Origin: JAXMHQ01 sp046346665 | Lineage (GTDB): Bacteria; Verrucomicrobiota; Verrucomicrobiia; Limisphaerales; JAXMHQ01 | DNA: 6,826 nucleotides | Direction: 5' to 3' | NCBI GenBank assembly: GCA_046346665.1 | Contig: JAXMHQ010000065.1 | Location: 1 to 6,826, forward strand | In this document: one piece after another, positions 1-4,968 of the stretch | How positions within the stretch are numbered: position 1 is the first letter of the stretch | Layout: the number at the start of each line of letters is the position of its first letter | Translations under genes and position numbers: made by a program | The notes under the pieces: generated by a model | Database searches by the model: none | The model's input: only the letters and a program-made list of their open reading frames with translations | Told to the model about the DNA's origin: nothing

Positions 1-626
1 TGCGGGCGCGGGAGATGGCCGCCGATGGCGAGGCCGAGGGTGAGCAGTGCGAACCCGGCCATGACAAGCCGCAGCGTGACGGTTTCGAGCCGCTGGATGG
101 GCGGGAGCAGCGACAGCACGGCGCGGAGCTTGTGGAACTTGAGGTTGTGCTCCTGGCTGAGGAACATGATGCTCGACACGCTGGCCAGGCCGAAGGCGCC
201 GTAGGCCAGCAGGATCAGGGCGGCATGCAGGCTGGCCGCCGCGCCGCTGAATTCCGGCTGCGGCCCGTGGGGCGGATCCAGCGCCGGCATCAGGGCGAAG
301 ACGCCCATCGCGAACAGGATGGGCGACGCGAACACGCCGAAGAACCGCAGCGGAGGCCATAGGCCGATTAAAAGATAGGCGGCGGTGATGGTCCAGGCCA
401 TGAACAGGGTGGCCTCGTAGAGGTTGTTGACCGGGCAATGGTTCAGGGAAAACCCGCGTTGAAACATCGCCGTGGTGTGCAGGGCGAAGGCGCCGGCCAG
501 GATCAGGTAATTGATCCGGTTGTCGCGCCGGAACCCGCGGCGCCAGAGGAAGACCGAGTAGACCGTGCTGACGCCGTAGAGCACGACGGCGAAGAAAAAA
601 AACAAACGGCCCGAACCCTCAGTCAT
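1..626 (-). CDS. CcsA/HemX (YpjD)-like cytochrome c assembly membrane protein, 3' end outside window
   Basis: Seen: reading leftward from the ATG at 626-624, the frame stays open for 208 codons and runs off the window edge. It is strongly hydrophobic, with membrane segments around residues 8-27, 38-56, 72-90, 96-114, 130-152 and 184-203. Motifs typical of the CcsA/ResC/HemX family are NNLYEATLFMAW (67-78), His50 and His134 inside membrane segments, and LLPPIQRLE (173-181) followed by a GFALLTL segment. Known: CcsA/ResC proteins carry haem to apocytochromes in system II maturation. HemX/YpjD relatives (about 270 residues) have the same fold and often sit beside hemA. The LPPIQ.LE ... GFALLTL stretch looks more HemX/YpjD-like to me. 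The missing C-terminus would hold the tryptophan-rich WxWD-type segment, if present. Inference: its place downstream of a nine-haem cytochrome fits a haem-delivery role, but a haem-biosynthesis operon continuing leftward is equally possible. There is no clear Shine-Dalgarno before the start. Confidence 0.85.
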   Translation of the reverse strand, partial: MTEGSGRLFFFFAVVLYGVSTVYSVFLWRRGFRRDNRINYLILAGAFALHTTAMFQRGFSLNHCPVNNLYEATLFMAWTITAAYLLIGLWPPLRFFGVFASPILFAMGVFALMPALDPPHGPQPEFSGAAASLHAALILLAYGAFGLASVSSIMFLSQEHNLKFHKLRAVLSLLPPIQRLETVTLRLVMAGFALLTLGLAIGGHLPRP

Positions 627-643
627 GGACACAGGTTACAATG

Positions 644-671
644 AAATTTCAAATTTCAAATTTCAATTTTC
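644..671. repeat. Heptanucleotide tandem repeat (AAATTTC)x4
   Basis: Three exact copies of AAATTTC (644-664) are followed by a one-base variant, AATTTTC (665-671). The tract is AT-rich in a GC-rich setting and lies just upstream of the CcsA/HemX-like start, so it occupies the position of that gene's promoter or leader. Function unknown. Confidence 0.85.
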
Positions 672-693
672 AGGCCGAACCATGGAAACAGGG

Positions 694-769
694 GGTCGCG
701 CGAAGGGCGCGACGATAGCGAAGGAGGGACTTTGGATGCCTTCGCCACCCTCGCGTCCTTCGTGCGACC
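694..769. repeat. Long two-storey inverted repeat (hairpin) between cytochrome and CcsA-like gene
   Basis: The outer arms are 694-712 (GGTCGCGCGAAGGGCGCGA) and 751-769. They pair over 19 positions, with 17 Watson-Crick pairs and two G-T pairs. After a symmetrical 5/5 internal loop (713-717 and 746-750) an inner stem follows, GCGAAGG (718-724) with CCTTCGC (739-745), enclosing a 14-nt loop. The first arm can also fold on itself (GTCGCGC 695-701 with GCGCGAC 707-713). No T-tract follows on either strand, so it is not a standard intrinsic terminator. It lies about 90 nt beyond the cytochrome stop, where it could end or protect that transcript, or it may be a dispersed palindromic repeat. Confidence 0.8.
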
Positions 770-813
770 GCGTTCCCCGGGCAATACGGAGTCGAGCCCA
801 TACCTGATGAGTC

Positions 814-839
814 AGGGCTCGACGGAGTCTCGCCCCACC
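814..839 (+). repeat. 26-bp dispersed intergenic repeat, copy A
   Basis: It starts AGGGCTCGACGGAG and ends CTCGCCCCACC. The 26 bases are identical to 4936-4961 (and so are the next two, AT), and inverted at 4801-4826 with one mismatch. An upstream GTCGAGCCC (791-799) pairs perfectly with GGGCTCGAC (815-823) across a 15-nt loop, giving this copy its own hairpin. It lies 20 nt beyond the cytochrome stop codon (860-862). All copies are intergenic, which suggests a REP-like family. Confidence 0.85.
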
Positions 840-859
840 ATATAGCGCCTGAATTCGTG

Positions 860-1948
860 TTAATTCGCGTCAGCTCTGGGATTCACTGCCGTTCGTTTCG
901 CCGGGCGGCCGGCGGGGTGGCAGTCGGTGCATTTCACGGAGTGAATGTTGTGCGTGCTCGATTTGGACCGGAAGGTGGTGTCCATGGTTTCCACGTCGAG
1001 GCCGCAGTTGGAGAGTTGCGGATGGCAGGTCGCGCAGGACGCGCGCGGGCTTTGGTCGTGGCCCTGGTGGCAGGCAAAGCAACTGAATCCCTCGTGCACG
1101 CCGACGCCGGTGCGGTCCTCGCCGGAGCCGGCCTGCGCGGTGTGATCGGGCGCGTGACATTGATAACACAGTGCCTGACGCTGGTCGGGAGCGACGCGGA
1201 CCGGCCGGGTGCCGTCGAGCAGATGAGGCAGCGGCAGCACGGCGACATCGAAGGGCAATTGTTCGCGCCGATCGAAGAAGCTGAGCTGGATGGTGGCTTT
1301 GGCGTGGTTGGTGCCGTCGGCGGAGATCATCCCCGCGGGGGTCCCGGGGCGATGCACGGAGTGGCAGGCGATGCAGGGGATGGAGTGTGTTTGCGGGGAG
1401 ACATCCGGGGACATATGCCACGGGCCGGCCAGGGCGCGCGGCTGGATCAGTTCGCGGCTGTCGCCTTCGAAGAACATGCCGTGGCAGAGCAGGCATTGAT
1501 CGCTGACGATGCGGTGGCTGTTGTGTTCGGGGTTGAGGAAGATTTTGGCGTAACTGGCGCCGTGCGGGCCGGCGGACCAGGCGGAGTATTCCTGTTCATG
1601 ACATTTGCCGCAGCGCTCGTTCATGCCGCGGCTGATGTCGCGCTGGCGGACGAGCAATCGTTCCGGCACCCGGCCGCTCATGTGGAGCCAGAGCTGGCGG
1701 GCGTTGTTGAGATGGAATTTCAGGTCGGTCGTGAACAAGCTGCCATGGCATTCCTTGCATTGAACCGAGCGATGCGCGGAGATGGACCAGTGGTCGTAGG
1801 CGGGCTGGATTTCGTGGCAGCGAATGCAGGCTTTGCCGCCCGCGGCGGCGTAATAGGCGCTCCCGGCCGGAACAGCCAGGATGACGAGAGCGATCGGGGA
1901 CAGCAGCAGCCACCAGAGTAATTTTCGACGCTTTTGCCCGGGTTTCAT
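860..1948 (-). CDS. Nine-haem membrane-anchored cytochrome c (NapC/NrfH-like N-terminus)
   Basis: Seen: 362 residues. A basic start (KPGQKRRK) precedes one hydrophobic segment (about residues 10-34), which is an anchor or signal. Nine CxxCH haem sites follow, at Cys41, 64, 113, 152, 192, 261, 290, 305 and 340. Spacing is fairly regular except for a haem-free stretch at about 197-260. Cys315 is a lone extra cysteine. Known: proteins with this architecture sit on the outer face of the inner membrane and pass electrons between quinol or a dehydrogenase and periplasmic partners. The first two sites (CIRCH and CKECH) after a membrane helix recall NapC/NrfH. Context: it is the last gene of the dehydrogenase operon, and its ATG lies 1 nt after the flavoprotein stop. 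A purine-rich AAAGGCGG in the end of that gene could serve as ribosome site. Inference: it is the electron acceptor of the dehydrogenase. The direction of flow beyond it (quinone pool, terminal reductase or outer surface) cannot be told from sequence. Confidence 0.95.
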   Translation of the reverse strand: MKPGQKRRKLLWWLLLSPIALVILAVPAGSAYYAAAGGKACIRCHEIQPAYDHWSISAHRSVQCKECHGSLFTTDLKFHLNNARQLWLHMSGRVPERLLVRQRDISRGMNERCGKCHEQEYSAWSAGPHGASYAKIFLNPEHNSHRIVSDQCLLCHGMFFEGDSRELIQPRALAGPWHMSPDVSPQTHSIPCIACHSVHRPGTPAGMISADGTNHAKATIQLSFFDRREQLPFDVAVLPLPHLLDGTRPVRVAPDQRQALCYQCHAPDHTAQAGSGEDRTGVGVHEGFSCFACHQGHDQSPRASCATCHPQLSNCGLDVETMDTTFRSKSSTHNIHSVKCTDCHPAGRPAKRTAVNPRADAN

Positions 1949-1949
1949 G

Positions 1950-3605
1950 TTAGCGCAAACCGCCGCCTTTCCACGCGGTCTTGATGTAATCCGACGCGTA
2001 ATAGGCGATCGCCATGATGGTGAGCACGGGGTTGAATCCGCCGTTGGTCACGTGGACGCTGGCGTCGATGACGAACACGTTGTCGACGTCGTGCAGCTTG
2101 CAATGTTTGTCGACCACGGATGTCGCGGGGTCGTTGCCCATGCGGCACGTGCCGGCCTGGTGCTGTCCGCCGCTAAGCCATCGCTGGTTTTTCTGGCGCC
2201 GGACGGTTTCAATCGCGCCGGCTTCGCGGAGCCATTGTTCCGACCGGTCGGAGGCGAATTTACACAATTCGAGGTTATGCGGATGGTCGAGGCCGGAGAG
2301 CCGGGCGACGGGGATGCCCCAGAAATCGCGGACTTTGGGATCGACCTGCACGCGGGAATCGAACACGGGCATTTCCTGGGAGGGTCCCATGATGACGATG
2401 GTGCGCTTGAACCAGGAGCGCATGAAATCCTTGTGGGCCTTGCCCCAGCGCGGTTTGCCGTCGGGCCCGTGGCTGGTGAACATGTAAGGCAGACGCTGGA
2501 ATTCGTTGGCCAGCATCATGCCGCCGCGGAGCCCGGGGTTGCCGTGGTTGAAATCGCAGATGGCAATCTCCGCGCCGGGCCCGAGGTCGTCGTAGACGTC
2601 GTGATCGAACAAACCCTCGGCGCCGCTGTAGGCGTGTCCCTGGAGGTTGCGTCCGACCCAGTCGTGCCGGTTGCCGAGTCCCTGGGGGAACAGGGCGCTC
2701 TTGGAATTCAACAGGAGCCGGGCGGATTCGATTGCGCCGCCGGAGACGACGATGAGGTCGGCGGTCTGGGTCTGGAGGCGGTTGTTTTCGTCGAAGTATT
2801 GCACCGCTGTGGCGCGGCCGCGGGAGTCGAGGACGATATTGGAGACGATGCTGTTGGTGCGGAGTTCGCAATGGCCGGAGGCGAGGGCGGTGGGGATGAC
2901 GGTGTTCTGGGTGCCGCACTTGGCGTTGCATTCGCAGGCGAAGCCGCAGCACCAGCGGCAGCGCATGCAGCCGAGGCGCCCGTTGTAGGGAACCGTGTTG
3001 CGCAGCATCGGGATGTAGAACGGGTGCCATCCGAGCCGCTGGGCGGCCGGTTTCAACAGTTTCGTCTCGTTGGAATCGGGCAGCGGCGGCATCGGCAGTC
3101 CGCGCCGTCGCGGCGCCTTGAACGGATCGGCCGATGGATCGCCCGACACGCCGATTTCCCATTCCGCTTTTTCGTAAAACGGTTCCAGGTCGTCGTAGGA
3201 AATCGGCCAATCGTCCAGCGTGCTGCCCTCCGGGGTTCCGTAGAGCGATTTCATGCGGAAATCCTGGGCCATGTAACGCCAGGCCATGGCGCCGTAGCTG
3301 AGGGTTCCGCCGCCGACGCAGGCGGCGTTGTTGTTGTAATTGCCGTCGGCCGGCCACACGACGCGTTCGCGTCCGTCCGGATCGACGAACACGCGCGGTT
3401 CCTTTTCCTCGTCGGGGCCGTAGGGAACGCCTAACGCGGTGGTGCGCTGATTTCGGAGATCGTCCTTGCGTTCCTCCTCGGGGGCGGGCCAGCGGCCGCG
3501 TTCGAGCAGGACGACGTCGAGCCCGGCGGTGGACAATTCCTTGGCGACGACGCCGCCGCCGGCGCCCGAGCCGATGACGACCGCGTTGACATGTTTGAGG
3601 CTCAT
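1950..3605 (-). CDS. GMC-family FAD-dependent sugar/polyol dehydrogenase, large subunit (gluconate 2-dehydrogenase type)
   Basis: Seen: 551 residues from the ATG at 3605-3603. The N-terminal dinucleotide motif GSGAGGGVVAKEL (12-24) with Glu35 after the second strand binds FAD. GGGTLSYGAMAWR (98-110) is the second flavin contact region. VSGGAIESARLLL (287-299) is the GMC signature-2 region. Near the C-terminus are HQAGTCRMG (482-490) and HVTNGGFNP (518-526), where His482 and Asn525 match the catalytic pair of the family. A segment at 213-230 holds seven cysteines. Known: relatives oxidise gluconate, glucose, sorbitol or fructose in the periplasm, and several carry an iron-sulfur cluster between FAD and the haem subunit. 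Start choice: the frame is open up to 3809, but that stretch overlaps the upstream gene, whereas the ATG at 3605 begins immediately before the Rossmann motif and overlaps the upstream stop as ATGA. There is no signal peptide, so export with the Tat-signal subunit is likely. The substrate cannot be assigned. Confidence 0.93.
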   Translation of the reverse strand: MSLKHVNAVVIGSGAGGGVVAKELSTAGLDVVLLERGRWPAPEEERKDDLRNQRTTALGVPYGPDEEKEPRVFVDPDGRERVVWPADGNYNNNAACVGGGTLSYGAMAWRYMAQDFRMKSLYGTPEGSTLDDWPISYDDLEPFYEKAEWEIGVSGDPSADPFKAPRRRGLPMPPLPDSNETKLLKPAAQRLGWHPFYIPMLRNTVPYNGRLGCMRCRWCCGFACECNAKCGTQNTVIPTALASGHCELRTNSIVSNIVLDSRGRATAVQYFDENNRLQTQTADLIVVSGGAIESARLLLNSKSALFPQGLGNRHDWVGRNLQGHAYSGAEGLFDHDVYDDLGPGAEIAICDFNHGNPGLRGGMMLANEFQRLPYMFTSHGPDGKPRWGKAHKDFMRSWFKRTIVIMGPSQEMPVFDSRVQVDPKVRDFWGIPVARLSGLDHPHNLELCKFASDRSEQWLREAGAIETVRRQKNQRWLSGGQHQAGTCRMGNDPATSVVDKHCKLHDVDNVFVIDASVHVTNGGFNPVLTIMAIAYYASDYIKTAWKGGGLR

Positions 3606-4207
3606 GGCTTGGGGTCCGGGGACGCGGACGGTTTGGGGGCCCAGACGGCTTCCAGCGGGCGCTGGCTCCGGAGGGGCGGCGTGGACAATCCGAGCATGCG
3701 CCAGCTGATCATCTCGCGATTGCCGCCGTGGCGGGGGCCGCCGTAAAAGCCCTGCAGCGTGTGGTCGAGGAGGACGTTGAAAAACCCGGAGGACGGCGTG
3801 GTTTTCCACGTGGCGCCGGGCGCCTGGTTGGATTCCATCTGGTGCAGGAGGGCGTCCTGCTGGCCGAGGGTGAGGGCGACGAAGTCTTTCTGGTAGAGGG
3901 CGTGGCTTGATTCGTGGACGCCCTGGAGTCCGGCGCGGTAGAGGGGGAGGTAGCGGCGGTAATAGCCGGCCAGTTTGCGGTCGATGAACTGGACGACGCC
4001 GGCCCAGGCGGCGCCTGGGTCTTCATCGGGGGGGACGAGGCGGTCGCACATGGCATTGACCGTGGCGGCTTCGTCGTTGGTGAACACGCGCAGGGAGATG
4101 CCCCAGAGCGGGGGCAGTTGCATCAATGGCAAAGCGAGCAGCCCGGCCGCGGTTGTGCGGAGAAAATCGCGGCGGGACACCGGGTGGGAGCGCGGCATCG
4201 TGTGCAT
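3602..4207 (-). CDS. Gluconate 2-dehydrogenase subunit 3-like protein with Tat signal
   Basis: Seen: 201 residues from the ATG at 4207. A twin-arginine signal, SRRDFLRTTAAGLLALPLM (11-29), is followed by FTNDEAATVNAMCDRLVPP (42-60), a FIDRKLAGYYR block (74-84), LTLGQQDALL (112-121) and the hallmark GFYGGPRHGGNRE (153-165). Known: this family is the small partner of GMC-type dehydrogenases. Its Tat signal carries the folded flavoprotein across the membrane, and it helps assembly. Context: it is the first gene of the operon, and its stop overlaps the dehydrogenase start by four bases, so translation is probably coupled. The start is uncertain: an upstream GTG (4213) and an internal ATG (4198) are in the same frame and none has a good ribosome site. 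All three keep the whole Tat motif. The tail after about 176 is proline-rich and looks unstructured. Confidence 0.93.
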   Translation of the reverse strand: MHTMPRSHPVSRRDFLRTTAAGLLALPLMQLPPLWGISLRVFTNDEAATVNAMCDRLVPPDEDPGAAWAGVVQFIDRKLAGYYRRYLPLYRAGLQGVHESSHALYQKDFVALTLGQQDALLHQMESNQAPGATWKTTPSSGFFNVLLDHTLQGFYGGPRHGGNREMISWRMLGLSTPPLRSQRPLEAVWAPKPSASPDPKP

Positions 4208-4283
4208 ACGCACGTGCCCACAGGAAATAGACGGTCCAAGGAACGCTGTAAAGATCCAACTCAGACAGGAGCTGGACTCAAGG

Positions 4284-4401
4284 GACAGTTTTTTACGGGA
4301 GGCAGCAGAGGGAGCGGAGAATAAAACTCGGTCGCGGCAAGGATGTATTTCATTTCCCCCTCTGCTCTCTCTGCTGCCTCCTGTTGAAAAAAACTCCTGT
4401 C
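4284..4401. repeat. Large inverted repeat between dehydrogenase operon and small membrane protein gene
   Basis: The core arms are 4298-4319 (GGAGGCAGCAGAG, then GGAGCGGAG) and 4360-4381, matching at 20 of 22 positions. The two differences are G-T pairs when the plus strand is read as RNA. Outside the core, TTTTTT (4289-4294) faces AAAAAAA (4387-4393), and GACAG (4284-4288) faces CTGTC (4397-4401), so each arm is about 36-42 nt around a loop of about 40 nt. The right arm reaches the stop codon of the 4400-4738 gene. On neither strand does a T-tract directly follow the stem, so it is not a typical terminator. It lies upstream of the dehydrogenase operon, and I saw no convincing promoter box in 4208-4399. 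Confidence 0.8.
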
Positions 4402-4738
4402 AATCCTTCCTGTGACCGAACCCGCGGGCGACGATGGCGGCGGCGGCGATGAGGCCGAGGGCGAGGGCGAGGCCCCAGTTGATCTGGAAGAGGAGGAGTC
4501 CGCCGAGCAGGCCGGTGACGAGGGTGAGATTGGAATCCAGCGGCTGGCCGGCGAGCCCGCGCTGGAGCAGGGCGAAGGCGCTGGCGCAGGCGATGGCGCC
4601 GCCCACGGCGAGGACCGTCATGGAAACGGCGAAGCTGACGTCGACGCGCTCGGGCCAGCGGGAGCCGGAGACGCGGCAGGTGGCCAGGGAGCCTAACAGG
4701 AACAAAACCGTGAGGATGAGAAAGGTCCGCATTTTCAT
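4400..4738 (-). CDS. Small hydrophobic membrane protein, function unknown
   Basis: I do not recognise the family. Seen: 112 residues. Hydrophobic segments lie at about 5-21, 34-58 and 71-104; the last is long enough to be two helices with a short NWG turn at 87-89. A short polar stretch (22-33) contains SGSRWPERVD, and the protein ends in a basic RGFGHRKD tail. The sequence LATC (18-21) recalls a lipobox, but Thr sits where Gly, Ala or Ser is expected before the Cys, so lipoprotein status is doubtful. Coding is supported by the consistent membrane pattern and by an ATG at the beginning (4738, or ATG 4732 two codons on). There is no clear ribosome site. It stands alone between two repeat-filled gaps, so the context gives no hint of its job. 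Confidence 0.6.
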   Translation of the reverse strand: MKMRTFLILTVLFLLGSLATCRVSGSRWPERVDVSFAVSMTVLAVGGAIACASAFALLQRGLAGQPLDSNLTLVTGLLGGLLLFQINWGLALALGLIAAAAIVARGFGHRKD

Positions 4739-4776
4739 GAGCGCGGGACAGGAGAGCCGGGCGGGGAAGGGAAGTC

Positions 4777-4793
4777 AATGCGGAATGCGGAAT
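4777..4793. repeat. Heptanucleotide tandem repeat (AATGCGG)x2.4
   Basis: AATGCGG occurs twice in direct succession, followed by AAT, in the gap upstream of the small membrane protein gene. It is short, but it shares the period of seven with tracts at 644-671 and 6806-6822 while having a different sequence. Confidence 0.6.
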
Positions 4794-4800
4794 CCTCCAA

Positions 4801-4826
4801 GGTGGGGCGAGACTCCTTCGAGCCCT
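4801..4826 (-). repeat. 26-bp dispersed intergenic repeat, copy B (inverted)
   Basis: It begins GGTGGGGCGAGACTCC on the plus strand. Its reverse complement matches copies A (814-839) and C (4936-4961) at 25 of 26 positions; the single difference is A for C. The match to copy A extends a few bases further (a shared GTC just before the AGGG end). Together with copy C it forms the outer arms of a nested palindrome. Confidence 0.85.
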
Positions 4827-4839
4827 GACTGGGACCGTG

Positions 4840-4927
4840 GGATTGTTGGATAAATGGATATTTGGATTGCTGGGTGGGTTCGCGCCAGTCTTCCCATTTA
4901 TCCATGGATCCATTAATCCACCAATCC
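4840..4927. repeat. Period-8 TGGAT/ATCCA inverted arms
   Basis: The left arm, 4840-4867, is a degenerate 8-base repeat of the form TGGAT plus three A/T-rich bases. The right arm, 4900-4927, carries the same unit reversed (ATCCATGG, ATCCATTA, ATCCACCA). The arms pair at 23 of 28 positions across a 32-nt centre (4868-4899). The structure is enclosed by repeat copies B and C. I see no coding function. Confidence 0.75.
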
Positions 4928-4935
4928 TCCCTTCG

Positions 4936-4961
4936 AGGGCTCGACGGAGTCTCGCCCCACC
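4936..4961 (+). repeat. 26-bp dispersed intergenic repeat, copy C
   Basis: It is identical to copy A over 26 bases plus the next two (AT), and in inverted orientation to copy B. It ends 7 nt beyond the stop codon (4971-4969) of the outer-membrane protein gene, in the position where that gene's transcript terminates. Copy A likewise lies just past a stop codon. Confidence 0.85.
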
Positions 4962-4968
4962 ATTCTGT

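Noticed and set aside
15..362. Plus-strand open frame at the left edge (also 438-644)
   Set aside because: Charged, low-complexity translations antisense to the CcsA/HemX-like gene, whose membrane segments and NNLYE motif are convincing.
695..713. Perfect 7-bp GC hairpin as an intrinsic terminator
   Set aside because: Neither strand has a T-tract after the stem, and the arm pairs better with 751-769 in the longer structure.
644..839. Possible CRISPR array
   Set aside because: Repeats are of unlike sequence and are either 7-bp tandem or palindromic singles; there are no regular unique spacers and no cas genes.
857..1921. 354-codon open frame on the plus strand
   Set aside because: It is the exact antisense of the nine-haem cytochrome; nine CxxCH motifs on the minus strand settle the coding strand.
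2275..3357. 360-codon minus-strand frame within the dehydrogenase gene
   Set aside because: It is an Arg/Pro/His-rich out-of-frame shadow of the GMC gene without domain features.
1881..3434. 517-codon open frame on the plus strand
   Set aside because: It lies antisense to the GMC dehydrogenase, whose FAD and active-site motifs are clear. Its translation is Gly/Ala/Val-rich with no recognisable domain, as expected from the complement of GC-rich codons.
3606..3809. 68-codon upstream extension of the GMC dehydrogenase
   Set aside because: It overlaps the coding region of the small subunit, is Arg/Pro-rich, and the family begins just before the GSGAGGG motif; the ATG at 3605 overlaps the upstream stop in the usual coupled fashion.
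4202..4213. GTGC-ATAC-GCAC inverted sequence at the operon start as an operator
   Set aside because: Only 4 bp per arm and inside the alternative start codons; too weak to call.
4350..4913. 187-codon minus-strand frame over the small membrane protein and the repeat region
   Set aside because: It runs out of frame through the membrane protein gene and through the palindromic repeats, and its product is Arg/Pro-rich with no domain.
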